Of a DNA stretch of 33,841 nt, positions 1-8,250 are shown in pieces. This DNA comes from an uncultured Bacilli bacterium. Its GTDB lineage: Bacteria; Bacillota_I; Bacilli_A; RF39; UBA660. Below the pieces are notes generated by a model that worked only from the letters and a program-made list of their open reading frames with translations, searched no databases and was not told the origin of the DNA. Numbering within the stretch: position 1 is the stretch's first letter; each line of letters opens with the position of its first letter. Position numbers and translations under genes: made by a program. The stretch is from contig CALVJN010000016.1 of NCBI GenBank assembly GCA_944332205.1, positions 1 through 33,841 on the forward strand. Reading direction: 5' to 3'.

Positions 1-1
1 T

Positions 2-57
2 GTTAGTTAAAAACTAACTATAAAGATGTTAAATTGTAAGTCAAAAACAACTTACAA
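2..57. repeat. Two small hairpins upstream of the GGDEF gene
   Basis: GTTAGTT (2-8) pairs with AACTAAC (12-18), and TTGTAAGT (34-41) pairs with ACTTACAA (50-57). Neither is followed by a T-tract on the plus strand, so they are not clear intrinsic terminators in that direction. They may be the end of an upstream gene outside the window, an operator, or structure in the leader of the gene at 84. Only the inverted repeats are seen; any role is a guess. Confidence 0.4.
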
Positions 58-83
58 AATATATTATACGAGGAGAGGTAAAT

Positions 84-950
84 ATGGAAAATGTGACTCC
101 ATTTTTCAATAAACTTTTGAAAGATTTAGGTAGAAGAGGGGTATACATTATTTCTAAAAATGGTTTAGGGCAAGAGTTATATGTTTCTAGTGGACTCCCT
201 GAATCTTTAAGAAATGAGGATGCTTTACAAATGCCAATTATTTATGATGAAAAATCCGGACGATATTTTTATAGAATTACAATGAAAAGTGATGATGATT
301 TATCTAATACTATTGTTTTTGACGTTACAAGAGATTTTTTAGATTATATATCATTAAAGGAAAAAGTTCATGATTTGGAGAAAACTATTGAAGATTTAAA
401 AATAGATAGTACTACTGGCTTAATGATTAGAAGTCATACTCTTAAAGAAATTGGCGATTATGTAAAATATGCTAATTTAAATAATGAGCCTTATGCGATT
501 GTTATAGCAGATTTAGATTATTTTAAAAGAATTAATGATAGTTACGGACATGTTATAGGAGATAAGACTTTGCGGATGGTTGCTGACACCTTAAAAAAAT
601 CTATGAGACAAACACCAGGAGAAGCAACTAGAAAAAAAGACATAATTGGTAGATATGGTGGCGAAGAATTTATTATATTATTAAAAAATATAAAAGAAGA
701 GGATATCTTTAATGTTGTAGATAGAATGCGAAAAAATATTGCAGAAAAAAGATTTTCTATAAAAAATAAAGATGAATATTATGATATATCAATAACTATT
801 AGTTGTGGTGTTTGTCATAGCCATAATGGTCAGTTATTATTAGATGATGCAATACTTCAAGCTGATTCAGCTTTATATGAGAGTAAAGAAAACGGACGTA
901 ATTGTACAACTGTTCGTAGTGATTGTCATCAAAAAAAAATAAAAAAATAA
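84..950 (+). CDS. Diguanylate cyclase with GGDEF domain
   Basis: Predicted soluble 288-residue enzyme that would condense two GTP into cyclic di-GMP. The N-terminal ~90 residues are an unrecognised, presumably sensory or dimerising, domain with no membrane segment. Residues ~90-107 (LKEKVHDLEKTIEDLK) look like a short coiled-coil linker. The catalytic domain runs from DSTTGL (108-113) through DLDYFKRIND (143-152) to the active-site loop GGEEF (192-196), which is intact. RKKD at 183-186 lies five residues before GGEEF, exactly where the RxxD inhibitory I-site sits in enzymes such as PleD, so product inhibition is likely. ATG at 84 follows AGGAGAGG. yvcK comes 51 nt later but has its own promoter. 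No EAL or PilZ gene is in the window. Cyclase activity is well supported; the input signal is unknown. Confidence 0.93.
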   Translation: MENVTPFFNKLLKDLGRRGVYIISKNGLGQELYVSSGLPESLRNEDALQMPIIYDEKSGRYFYRITMKSDDDLSNTIVFDVTRDFLDYISLKEKVHDLEKTIEDLKIDSTTGLMIRSHTLKEIGDYVKYANLNNEPYAIVIADLDYFKRINDSYGHVIGDKTLRMVADTLKKSMRQTPGEATRKKDIIGRYGGEEFIILLKNIKEEDIFNVVDRMRKNIAEKRFSIKNKDEYYDISITISCGVCHSHNGQLLLDDAILQADSALYESKENGRNCTTVRSDCHQKKIKK

Positions 951-955
951 TATTT

Positions 956-998
956 TTGAGTACTTGTTATATTAACAATATAATTTATTAGAGGTGAT
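956..998 (+). promoter_or_regulatory. Promoter and Shine-Dalgarno of yvcK
   Basis: TTGAGT (956-961), a 17-nt spacer and TATAAT (979-984) form a good vegetative promoter in the short gap after the GGDEF gene. GAGGTGAT (991-998) starts only 6 nt past the -10 box, so the transcript should begin almost at the ribosome-binding site. Confidence 0.7.
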
Positions 999-1001
999 TT
1001 T

Positions 1002-1949
1002 ATGAGGAAAAAAGTAGTTGTTTTAGGTGGTGGAACGGGCATGAGTTCTTTGCTTCGTGGATTAAAAGAATTCCCAGTTGATATAACCGCAGTTGTTTCA
1101 GTTTGTGATGATGGTAAAAGTACCGGCCGTCTAAGACGCGAATTTAATATTCCTGCTGTTGGTGATATTAGAAAAGTTTTAGTTTCATTATCAGAAACAG
1201 AACCATTAGTTGAACAGTTATTAAATTATCGTTTTAATACTACTAGTGATTTAAATGGACATACTGTTGGTAATTTGCTACTTACGGCCATGGGAAATAT
1301 GACTGGTAATATGTCTGATGGGATTGAGGCTATAAGTAAGATATTAAATTTGCATGGTAAAATTTTACCTTTAACTGAAGATAATGTTACATTAGTAGCA
1401 AAAATGACAGATGGGGAAATAGTTGAAGGTGAACATAATATTACGGAATGTGGTAAAAAAATTAAAAAGGTATATTATTTGGAAAAGCCAAAAATAAATT
1501 ATGCTGTGTTAGATGAAATTAGAAAATCGGATTTAGTTATTCTTAGTATGGGAAGTATTTATACAAGTATTATACCTAATCTTTTATGCAAAGAAATTGT
1601 AGATTTATTGGAAGAAATAGATACTCCAATTATGTATACTTGTAATATTATGACTCAACCAGGAGAAACGGATGGCTTGATGGTAAGTGATCATGTTAAT
1701 ATAATTAATCAGTATTTAGGGAAAAGAAAAATAGATGTAGTTGTAGCAAACGATGGGAAAATAAGCGAAGAAATGCGAAAAAAATATGAGACTTTAGAAC
1801 AAAAAGATCCTGTTATTTTAGATAAGAAACACATACATGATGTTTGTATTATTTCTAATAATTATGTTGCAATTGAAAATAATTATTTACGACATGATAC
1901 AATATTATTGTCACTAGATATATTTAAATATTTAATATCTAAAAAATAG
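1002..1949 (+). CDS. yvcK: Gluconeogenesis factor YvcK (CofD-like fold)
   Basis: A 315-residue member of the YvcK/CofD-like family, which binds UDP-sugars and in Bacillus is needed for growth on gluconeogenic carbon sources and for correct cell-wall synthesis. The nucleotide-binding N-terminus is clear: VVLGGGTGMSSLLRGL at 6-21, followed by the typical VSVCDDGKSTGRLR and GDIRKVLVSLS segments and GHTVGNLLL. Length fits the family. ATG at 1002 is preceded by GAGGTGAT. In most Firmicutes yvcK lies between rapZ and whiA; neither neighbour is present here. A GtrA-type gene follows 28 nt downstream and is probably cotranscribed. Because the organism has wall genes (L,D-transpeptidase), a role in wall precursor balance is plausible, by inference. 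Confidence 0.95.
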   Translation: MRKKVVVLGGGTGMSSLLRGLKEFPVDITAVVSVCDDGKSTGRLRREFNIPAVGDIRKVLVSLSETEPLVEQLLNYRFNTTSDLNGHTVGNLLLTAMGNMTGNMSDGIEAISKILNLHGKILPLTEDNVTLVAKMTDGEIVEGEHNITECGKKIKKVYYLEKPKINYAVLDEIRKSDLVILSMGSIYTSIIPNLLCKEIVDLLEEIDTPIMYTCNIMTQPGETDGLMVSDHVNIINQYLGKRKIDVVVANDGKISEEMRKKYETLEQKDPVILDKKHIHDVCIISNNYVAIENNYLRHDTILLSLDIFKYLISKK

Positions 1950-1977
1950 TTGGGTTAACATCTGTAAGGAGTTTAAT

Positions 1978-2412
1978 ATGCTTAGTATAATAATTTTCAG
2001 TATATTTATTTTAGAAAAGTATACTAATTTAAACAAAAAATATAAAGAAATTGTGAATTATGTTATTGTTGGCGGTTTTACTACAATTGTTAGTATTTTG
2101 AGTTATTATTTTTTTCGAATTTTTTTACAGAATTATGTGCTATGCACAATTTTGTCGTGGATAGCTGCAGTTTCTTTTGCCTACATTACTAATCGTAAGT
2201 ATGTATTTCATAGTAAAGAAAAAAATATATGTAGAGAATTTTTTGAATTTACTGGTTCTAGAGTTCTTTCATTGCTTTCAGAAATCGCTATTATGTTTAT
2301 TTTGGTTGACTTTTTAAATATTAAAGATAAATTAGCTAAGATAATTGTTCAGATAATAATAATGATTTTAAATTACGTTTTTAGTAAGTTATTTGTTTTT
2401 AGAGAAAAGTAA
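1978..2412 (+). CDS. GtrA family membrane protein
   Basis: A 144-residue polytopic protein with about four hydrophobic segments: ~1-11, ~27-50, ~55-70 and ~95-140, the last probably two helices. The motif pattern NYVIVGGFTTIVSILSYY and the AYITNRKYVF(H/R)S loop after the second or third helix are typical of the GtrA family, small proteins linked to moving lipid-linked sugars across the membrane or to surface glycan modification. AAGGAGT precedes ATG 1978. No glycosyltransferase partner (GtrB type) is adjacent, so the substrate is unknown. It lies 28 nt after yvcK with no terminator between, suggesting one transcript. Family assignment is good, function only inferred. Confidence 0.82.
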   Translation: MLSIIIFSIFILEKYTNLNKKYKEIVNYVIVGGFTTIVSILSYYFFRIFLQNYVLCTILSWIAAVSFAYITNRKYVFHSKEKNICREFFEFTGSRVLSLLSEIAIMFILVDFLNIKDKLAKIIVQIIIMILNYVFSKLFVFREK

Positions 2413-2484
2413 TATAGTTAAAAAATTTTATTATTGTGTTCATCTATTTATAATAATGCATATTATTTATTAGGTAGGTGTAAT

Positions 2485-2811
2485 ATGTCTAAAGAAGATT
2501 TTATTAGATTTGTTAAAGCTAATCCTAGTTTAGTTGATTATGTAAGAAAAAATAATGATAGATGGCAAAATTTATATGAAGTATATTCTTTATATGGAGA
2601 AGATGAAAGGGTATGGAGAAAGTATTTAGATAATAGGGATTCTTCAATTGATGAGTTGGTGTCATTAATTAAGAATGTTAATTTAGAATCTGTTAGAAAA
2701 GTTGTAGATGGACTTCAAAAAACTATTTCATTAGTTCAACAGATTGGAAGTAAAGAAGACTATAAACAGCCATATGAGAAAAGTCCTGTTTTTGGAGATT
2801 TAGATGATTAA
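2485..2811 (+). CDS. ylbD: YlbD-like protein (spore coat family)
   Basis: A 108-residue soluble, charged protein. The start is taken as ATG 2485, which follows AGGTAGGTG closely; the upstream in-frame extension would have no ribosome-binding site. The pattern near the N-terminus (FIRFVKANPSLVDYVRKN, then W-Q-x-LYE, LYGEDERVW and YL) matches my memory of Bacillus YlbD, listed as a putative outer spore-coat protein. The next gene is YlbE-like and overlaps by 8 nt, and rsmD (ylbH) follows two genes later, reproducing the Bacillus ylbD-ylbE-(ylbF-ylbG)-ylbH order. The synteny strengthens the call considerably. A coat role in this organism is inference. Confidence 0.75.
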   Translation: MSKEDFIRFVKANPSLVDYVRKNNDRWQNLYEVYSLYGEDERVWRKYLDNRDSSIDELVSLIKNVNLESVRKVVDGLQKTISLVQQIGSKEDYKQPYEKSPVFGDLDD

Positions 2812-3025
2812 TGAAACTATTTTAAAAATAAGAGAAAATCCGTTATTATACCAATACCTTAAGTATCATTCCTATTGGTATAAAATTTTATTGCGTGATA
2901 ATAATAGAGTAAATGAGATGATTTCGAAAATGAAAGAGGAATATAAAATTACTACAAAAGATAAAATAGATATGGTTGGACAAAAAATAAACATGATTAG
3001 AAGTTTATTAGAAGTATTTAGATAA
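2804..3025 (+). CDS. ylbE: YlbE-like protein
   Basis: A 73-residue protein whose start overlaps the end of ylbD by 8 nt, implying translational coupling. The segment IRENPLLYQYLKYHSYWYKILLRD resembles the YlbE family core (short N-terminal helix, 'YLR-x-PYWYR-L-R' motif). The function of YlbE is not known in any organism I can name. The gene ends directly at a terminator, closing the yvcK-side block. In Bacillus, ylbF (part of the Y-complex that aids RNase Y) comes next; here it is absent and a U32 peptidase gene occupies the place before rsmD. Confidence 0.72.
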   Translation: MINETILKIRENPLLYQYLKYHSYWYKILLRDNNRVNEMISKMKEEYKITTKDKIDMVGQKINMIRSLLEVFR

Positions 3026-3057
3026 AATATAGGTTTTAATCTATATTTTATTTTTTT
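3024..3057 (+). terminator. Intrinsic terminator after ylbE
   Basis: AAAATATAG (3024-3032) pairs with CTATATTTT (3041-3049) around an 8-nt loop, followed by a run of seven T (3051-3057). It begins inside the ylbE stop codon. Confidence 0.8.
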
Positions 3058-3058
3058 A

Positions 3059-3079
3059 TGTTATAATTTTATTGGTGAT
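3059..3079 (+). promoter_or_regulatory. Extended -10 promoter with 5'-terminal GGTGAT
   Basis: TGTTATAAT (3059-3067) follows the terminator T-run by one base, and GGTGAT (3074-3079) follows 6 nt after the -10 box. No TTGACA-like -35 lies at the proper distance, so recognition would rest on the TG extension. Confidence 0.6.
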
Positions 3080-3082
3080 TTT

Positions 3083-5329
3083 ATGAGGAAAGTTGAGTTA
3101 TTAAGTCCTGTAGGTAATATGAAAACATTATATCAGGCAGTTCATAATGGAGCTGATGCTGTATATTTTGGGGGTAAAAAATTTGGAGCTAGAAAATATG
3201 CTGATAACTTTGATTATAATGAAATAATTCAAGCTATCAAATATTGTCATTTATATGGTGTTAAAGTTTATATAACTGTTAATACAATAATTTTTGAAGA
3301 AGAAGTTAATGAGGTTATAAAATATGTTGAGTTTTTACATGAAAATAATGTTGATGCTTTAATTGTACAAGATTTAGGATTAATTAAATTATTGAAAAAA
3401 GTATTCCCTAATTTGGAACTTCATGCTTCTACTCAGTGTCATAACCATAATAGTGAATCAATTAAATTCTTGAAAGATTTAGGAATATCACGTGTTGTAT
3501 TAGCAAGGGAAATGTCATTGGATGAGATTAAAAAAATAAATGTCAATATTGAAAAAGAAGTTTTTGTACATGGTGCTTTGTGTGTTTGTTATTCTGGATG
3601 TTGTCTTTTTAGTAGCATGAATGGTGGAAGAAGCGGTAATCGTGGAGAATGCGTTGGTTCTTGCCGCCTACCATATAAATTATGTAAAGATGGCAAGGAA
3701 TTAAAAGTTGAAGGTAAATATTTGTTGAGCACCAGATCATTATGTACCATTGATGAAATTGATAAATTAATAGAAAGTGGGATCGAATCATTTAAAATTG
3801 AGGGAAGGATGAAAAGCCCAGAGTATGTTGGATATGTTACTAGACTATATCGCCAAAAAATAGATGAATATTATAACAATAATAATGTTAATGTATCTTT
3901 AAATGAAAAAAACAATTTGAAAAAGCTTTATAACAGAGAATTTACATTAGGTTATCTTTTTGAAAGAAAAGGAAGAGAATTAATGAATATTAAAACTTCT
4001 AATCATATAGGAACATTTCTTGGAAAGGTAATTTATGTTGATAGAAAAATAATAAAAATTTTATTGGATGATGATTTATATCAGGAAGATGGAATAAGAT
4101 TTGATAATGATATGGGAATGATTGTTAACAAGCTTTATGATGCTAATAAAAAGTTAGTTTCTGTTGTTCATTCAAAAAATATTGCAATAATAGATAATAA
4201 AATTAATTTATTAAAAGGAAAAGTGGTAAGGAAGACTATTGATAGTAATTTAATTAAGGAGATAAGAAAAGTTAAAGAGAAGAAAATTAATGTTGCTATA
4301 AAATTAGTTGCTAAGCTTAATTTGCCTTTAGAATTGGAAATTTCTGATGATAATAATAGAGTTGTTGTGTATGGTGATATTGTTCAAGTTGCAATAAGTA
4401 GTCCAATTTCTGATGAGAGAATAAAAGAACAAATAACTAAATTAGGAAATACACCATTTGAATGTAATAGTATTAAATTAGATAAAGATAATAATATTTT
4501 TATTTCAATAAAATCTTTGAACGAATTAAGACGTTCTGCTATTAATAAATTAATAGAAAAAAGAGAATATTATGCTCCTACTATTTTTAAAAAAGAAAGT
4601 TATATTTCAAAAGGAGAAAGGTTTATAATAAATGATAATACTTTAAAAATAAATGCTTTAGTTAGAAACGAGGAACAGTTAAAAGTTGTGTTAAGAGAAA
4701 AAGTAAATAATATATATACTGATAATTTAGATTTATATAAAAAGTACAAAGAGAGAAAAAATATTTTTTATCGAACAGAAAGAGTTGAAAACAAATATAT
4801 AGATTTTATTAATGATAATATTTTAGCAACTGAAACTGGTGCTATAGAGAAATATGCTCATAATAATAATGTTGTAAGTGATTATTACTTAAATGTTGTC
4901 AATAATGAAAGTTTAAATTGTATGTTAGAAAAAGGTGTAAAATTAGTAACTTTATCAGTAGAAAATACAATTGATAATCTTTCACATTTTAATGAAAATC
5001 TTGATAAAACAGAAATAATTATTTATGGAAGAATAGAATTAATGATTTCTAAATATTGTCCAATTAATATGTTAGAAAATAGTGATATTGAAGTTTCTTC
5101 AAAATGTATGATCGAAGGTAATTATTGTTTAAAAGATCAATATGGTAATATGTATCCGCTTGTAAGTAAGAATAATATGACTAGTATATTGCATTATAAA
5201 AACATTAATTCAATTTCTGACATTAATCAATACAAAACGTTAGGGATTAATAATTATCGAATTGAGTTGTTTGATGAAAAAGAAAAAGATATTTTAAATA
5301 TTATAAGACAAATTAGAAAGAATTATTAA
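3083..5329 (+). CDS. U32 family peptidase / tRNA hydroxylation-type protein
   Basis: A 748-residue protein of the full-length U32 family. Residues ~1-100 form the conserved TIM-barrel-like start (LLSPVGNMKTLYQAVHNGAD). The U32 signature is at ~158-178 (E-x-F-x-HGALC-x-CYSGCC), followed by C190 and C194 in a GECVGSC segment; these cysteines fit the Fe-S-type cluster proposed for the family. IEGRMKSPEYV and RQK(I/Y) regions follow, then ~400 residues corresponding to the larger C-terminal region of the long family members. Homologues such as TrhP/YrrO are needed for prephenate-dependent hydroxylation of wobble U34 in tRNA; true protease activity is doubtful for this branch. ATG 3083 follows GGTGAT. 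rsmD follows closely and is probably cotranscribed, so the pair is RNA-modification themed. Confidence 0.88.
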   Translation: MRKVELLSPVGNMKTLYQAVHNGADAVYFGGKKFGARKYADNFDYNEIIQAIKYCHLYGVKVYITVNTIIFEEEVNEVIKYVEFLHENNVDALIVQDLGLIKLLKKVFPNLELHASTQCHNHNSESIKFLKDLGISRVVLAREMSLDEIKKINVNIEKEVFVHGALCVCYSGCCLFSSMNGGRSGNRGECVGSCRLPYKLCKDGKELKVEGKYLLSTRSLCTIDEIDKLIESGIESFKIEGRMKSPEYVGYVTRLYRQKIDEYYNNNNVNVSLNEKNNLKKLYNREFTLGYLFERKGRELMNIKTSNHIGTFLGKVIYVDRKIIKILLDDDLYQEDGIRFDNDMGMIVNKLYDANKKLVSVVHSKNIAIIDNKINLLKGKVVRKTIDSNLIKEIRKVKEKKINVAIKLVAKLNLPLELEISDDNNRVVVYGDIVQVAISSPISDERIKEQITKLGNTPFECNSIKLDKDNNIFISIKSLNELRRSAINKLIEKREYYAPTIFKKESYISKGERFIINDNTLKINALVRNEEQLKVVLREKVNNIYTDNLDLYKKYKERKNIFYRTERVENKYIDFINDNILATETGAIEKYAHNNNVVSDYYLNVVNNESLNCMLEKGVKLVTLSVENTIDNLSHFNENLDKTEIIIYGRIELMISKYCPINMLENSDIEVSSKCMIEGNYCLKDQYGNMYPLVSKNNMTSILHYKNINSISDINQYKTLGINNYRIELFDEKEKDILNIIRQIRKNY

Positions 5330-5359
5330 TAATAATGAAATATTTTGTTAAGGAGATTT

Positions 5360-5905
5360 ATGAAAATAATTAGTGGATTTTTAAAAGGCAGGAAAATAAG
5401 TGGTTATGAAATAGTTGGAACTAGACCAACTATGGATAGAGTAAAAGAATCATTATTTGGAATGATTCAAAATGATATTAAAAATAAAATAGTATTAGAT
5501 TTATTTGCCGGCACTGGAAATTTAGGATTTGAGGCTATAAGTAATGGCGCTCAGTTATGCTATTTCAATGATATTAATAAGAAATGTATTCTAAATATTA
5601 AAAAGATGATAGATGAATTTAATATTAATGAAAAAGCAATAGTAATGAACGAAAATTATATTAGTGCTTTAGAAATTTTTAAAAAAAATAATATTTCTTT
5701 TGATGTTGTTTTTTTGGATCCACCATATAACGATAAGATTGAAAATAATATAATTGTGTATATTAAAGAAAATAATTTATTAAAAATAAATGGTATTATT
5801 GTTTGTGAAGTGGATAGTTTATATTTAAATATTGATTGCTATAAGAAGATTAAAGAAAAGAAATATGGTGATAAATATATAGTTATATATAAATATGAAA
5901 AATAA
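5360..5905 (+). CDS. rsmD: 16S rRNA (guanine-N2)-methyltransferase RsmD
   Basis: A 181-residue SAM-dependent methyltransferase that modifies G966 (E. coli numbering) of 16S rRNA during 30S assembly. It opens with the family start MKIISGFLKGRKI. The SAM-binding motif is LDLFAGTGNLGFEA (46-59) and the catalytic motif is DPPY (120-123). ATG 5360 with AAGGAG 8-9 nt upstream is chosen over the longer in-frame start at 5345, which would add five residues and bury the ribosome site. It lies 30 nt after the U32 gene with no terminator. In Bacillus coaD normally follows; here it does not. Confidence 0.95.
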   Translation: MKIISGFLKGRKISGYEIVGTRPTMDRVKESLFGMIQNDIKNKIVLDLFAGTGNLGFEAISNGAQLCYFNDINKKCILNIKKMIDEFNINEKAIVMNENYISALEIFKKNNISFDVVFLDPPYNDKIENNIIVYIKENNLLKINGIIVCEVDSLYLNIDCYKKIKEKKYGDKYIVIYKYEK

Positions 5906-5928
5906 TCTTTAATTAATTTTTGTTTCAG

Positions 5929-5949
5929 TGTATAATTATGATAGGTGAT
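5929..5949 (+). promoter_or_regulatory. Promoter and GGTGAT site of the pilin-like gene
   Basis: TATAAT at 5931-5936 is preceded directly by TG, and GGTGAT lies at 5944-5949, three bases before ATG 5953. No clear -35 is seen. The arrangement repeats that at 3059-3085. Confidence 0.5.
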
Positions 5950-5952
5950 GTT

Positions 5953-6933
5953 ATGAGACTAAATAACAAAGGCTTTGCTTTTTCTACTATGTTATATGGT
6001 GCTTTATCTTTAATAATAGTTATTTTATTATTAGTTTTTAATTTATTAAAGAGTAATAATGATGAAACATATTATTATTCTTCAATAATAGAAGAGAATT
6101 TAAATAAGTGCGTTGAAGAAGAAATAGCGTTGGAGAATTGTTATTCTTCTGGAAATAATAATTGTGATACTACGGCATATTATGCTTGTATTGGGGTTAA
6201 AAATAATACTATTGTGGAAGGAGTTAGGTTAATTGAATTTTTAAAAGATAAGGTTGTTACTACAGGTAATGGTTTATATGAAGATTCAAATGGTAATTTG
6301 ATTTTTAGAGGAACATCTGTTAATAATTATGTTCAATATTCTGGTGATGTATGGCGTATAGTTGAAGTAGAAGCTAGTGGTATAGTAAAAATAGCTTATA
6401 CAAAGTATGGAAAGTCATTAAAATGGGATGCAGAAGGGAATAGTGAATGGAAAAATAGTAGTTTAAATAATGAATTAAATAATGTTTTTTATAATAGTTT
6501 ACAAAATAATTCGATAATTGATCAAAAACCATGGAAGATAGGAAGAATTTATGATGTTGTTACAACTCTTGATGAGTTGATAGATCAAGAGTCACAAGTT
6601 CTATATTCTAGTACAGATGGTGCTGGACCGGTGGGATTACTTAATGCTAGTGATTATATAAGAGCTTCTTTAAATTTAGCTTGTAGTAGTGATGTATTAA
6701 ATAGCACTTCGTGTTCAAGTTGGCTTTCAAGTTATGGGGGGTGGGTTTTGAATGCTAGTAATTTATCAGAAGGTGAACAGGCGGAAGCTTATTATTTTAA
6801 AATTGGTGATAAATTAACTAAAAAAGAAATTACAGAAACTGATAATGTTATACCAGTTGTATATTTAAAATCATCAATAAAAATTATTAGTGGTGACGGA
6901 ACGTCAAGTAATCCTTACATTTTAGAAAGATGA
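5953..6933 (+). CDS. Pilin-like single-pass surface protein, function unknown
   Basis: A 326-residue protein with a short basic N-terminus, then a ~24-residue hydrophobic helix (MLYGALSLIIVILLLVFNLL, ~13-32), then an extracellular Ser/Asn/Gly-rich domain. NNKGFAFS at 4-11 resembles a type III/IV prepilin peptidase site (cleavage after Gly7 before Phe8), but the usual Glu at mature position 5 is Thr. The ectodomain has a cysteine-containing stretch (~48-80), a segment NNYVQYSGDVWRIVEVE reminiscent of repeated extracellular domains in gut Firmicutes, and a C-terminal GDGTSSNPYIL motif I have seen in surface proteins of related bacteria. ATG 5953 with GGTGAT is preferred over the in-frame start at 5920. 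It stops with TGA. No pilus assembly genes (pilB, pilC, pilD) are nearby. Pilus function is unproven. Confidence 0.6.
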   Translation: MRLNNKGFAFSTMLYGALSLIIVILLLVFNLLKSNNDETYYYSSIIEENLNKCVEEEIALENCYSSGNNNCDTTAYYACIGVKNNTIVEGVRLIEFLKDKVVTTGNGLYEDSNGNLIFRGTSVNNYVQYSGDVWRIVEVEASGIVKIAYTKYGKSLKWDAEGNSEWKNSSLNNELNNVFYNSLQNNSIIDQKPWKIGRIYDVVTTLDELIDQESQVLYSSTDGAGPVGLLNASDYIRASLNLACSSDVLNSTSCSSWLSSYGGWVLNASNLSEGEQAEAYYFKIGDKLTKKEITETDNVIPVVYLKSSIKIISGDGTSSNPYILER

Positions 6934-6965
6934 TTAATAATAAAAAAATAAAAAATTAGAAAATA

Positions 6966-7002
6966 TGTTATAATTTTAATATATATTATATTTAATAGGA
7001 GG
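6966..7002 (+). promoter_or_regulatory. Extended -10 promoter of the SPFH gene
   Basis: TGTTATAAT at 6966-6974; AGGAGG Shine-Dalgarno at 6997-7002. The leader of roughly 25 nt is longer than in the GGTGAT-type genes, and the ribosome site is the standard kind. Confidence 0.6.
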
Positions 7003-7006
7003 ATTT

Positions 7007-8209
7007 ATGGGTTTAATTAAAGCAGCTATCGGAGCTATAGGGGGAACATTTGGTGATCAGTGGAAAGATTTAATAAGTTGCGAAGATATGGGAAATGATG
7101 TATTGATGGTCAAAAAAACTACATCTAATGGCCAAATTTCAAAGGATAGTAGAATTATTGTTGCACCTGGACAAATTGCGGTAATTTATGATTCTGGTAG
7201 TATTTTGGATGCTACAGCCGAAGAAGGCGTTTATAATTTTGATCAATCTTCATCTCCTACGTTTTTTGCAGGACAATTTGGCGCAGTTTTTAAAGAAATG
7301 TGGCAAAGATTTACTTATGGTGGAATACCAGCTAAAGAGCAGGCAGTATTTTATTTTAATATTAAAGAAATAAAAGATAATAAATTTGGAACGTCTAGTC
7401 CTATACCATTTCAAGACTGGTCGCATCCAATTCCAAATCAAATGACTAATTCTATTACGCCGATGCGAGTACAGGTAAGATGTTATGGTAAATATACTTT
7501 TAAAATTTCTAATCCAGCGATATTTATGAGAAACCATGCAGGTATTGCAGATGTTGTAACTAAAGACGAATTAGTAGAACAGATGAGAGCAGAAGTTATC
7601 TCTTCATTTCAAAATGTTCTTAATGAATTAGGTACTAGTGCTCATAAAGTACCAGTGCTTGAACTTCCAAGTAATACTGATGAGATTAAGAAAATAATGG
7701 ATCAGAATATTTTTGATAAACCAATAAGAGATAGAGGTGTTCAATTAATTAGTTTCGCTGTTGAATCTGTAACTTTAGATGATGAATCATCTAAAAAAAT
7801 TGATAATTATGAACTTTCTTCTAATTCTTATATGCAACAAGGAACCCTTGTTGGAGCTTATTCAAATGCAGTTCAAGATGCAGCAAAAAATGAGTCTGGT
7901 GCTATGAATGGCTTTATGGGGGTTGGCATGATGAATATGGCAAGTGGAGGAATGATAGGTGGTGCAATTGGTACTCCATTTGTTAATAATAAAGCTTCAA
8001 CTATTAATGTAGATCCATATCAACAAAATCAAAATGGAGTTTCTGTTAATAATGGTGTAAAGTGTGCTAATTGTGGTAATATAATAACTGGTAAATTTTG
8101 TGATGAATGTGGAACTAAAGCACCTGAAATTGCCCAGAAAAAATGTCCTAAATGTGGAACTATAGCAAGAGGTAAATTTTGTACTGAATGTGGTAGTAAA
8201 ATAGAATAA
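7007..8209 (+). CDS. SPFH-domain protein with two C-terminal zinc ribbons (YdjI type)
   Basis: A 400-residue protein of the SPFH/'virion core protein' group. Residues ~20-260 are the SPFH-like region; an Ala/Gly/Met-rich low-complexity linker at ~290-325 follows. Two short zinc ribbons close the protein: C353-x2-C356 with C365-x2-C368, and C380-x2-C383 with C392-x2-C395. In Bacillus, YdjI works with YdjG/YdjH at the membrane and is linked to PspA-type envelope stress; those partners are absent here. There is no predicted transmembrane helix, so membrane contact would be peripheral or via partners. ATG 7007 follows AGGAGG. It is a single-gene unit bounded by its own promoter and a strong terminator. 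Family call is firm; role is inferred. Confidence 0.85.
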   Translation: MGLIKAAIGAIGGTFGDQWKDLISCEDMGNDVLMVKKTTSNGQISKDSRIIVAPGQIAVIYDSGSILDATAEEGVYNFDQSSSPTFFAGQFGAVFKEMWQRFTYGGIPAKEQAVFYFNIKEIKDNKFGTSSPIPFQDWSHPIPNQMTNSITPMRVQVRCYGKYTFKISNPAIFMRNHAGIADVVTKDELVEQMRAEVISSFQNVLNELGTSAHKVPVLELPSNTDEIKKIMDQNIFDKPIRDRGVQLISFAVESVTLDDESSKKIDNYELSSNSYMQQGTLVGAYSNAVQDAAKNESGAMNGFMGVGMMNMASGGMIGGAIGTPFVNNKASTINVDPYQQNQNGVSVNNGVKCANCGNIITGKFCDECGTKAPEIAQKKCPKCGTIARGKFCTECGSKIE

Positions 8210-8210
8210 T

Positions 8211-8242
8211 AAAAAAAATGTGTTAACTTACACATTTTTTTT
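8211..8242. terminator. Bidirectional terminator between convergent genes
   Basis: Eight A plus TGTGT (8211-8223) pair with ACACA plus eight T (8230-8242) around loop TAACTT. The A-run and T-run on opposite arms let it end both the SPFH gene and the convergent rnhC gene. Confidence 0.88.
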
Positions 8243-8250
8243 ATGAAATT

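Noticed and set aside
8029-8235. Minus-strand frame opposite the zinc ribbons of the SPFH gene
   Set aside because: It is the antisense of Cys-rich codons and crosses the bidirectional terminator.
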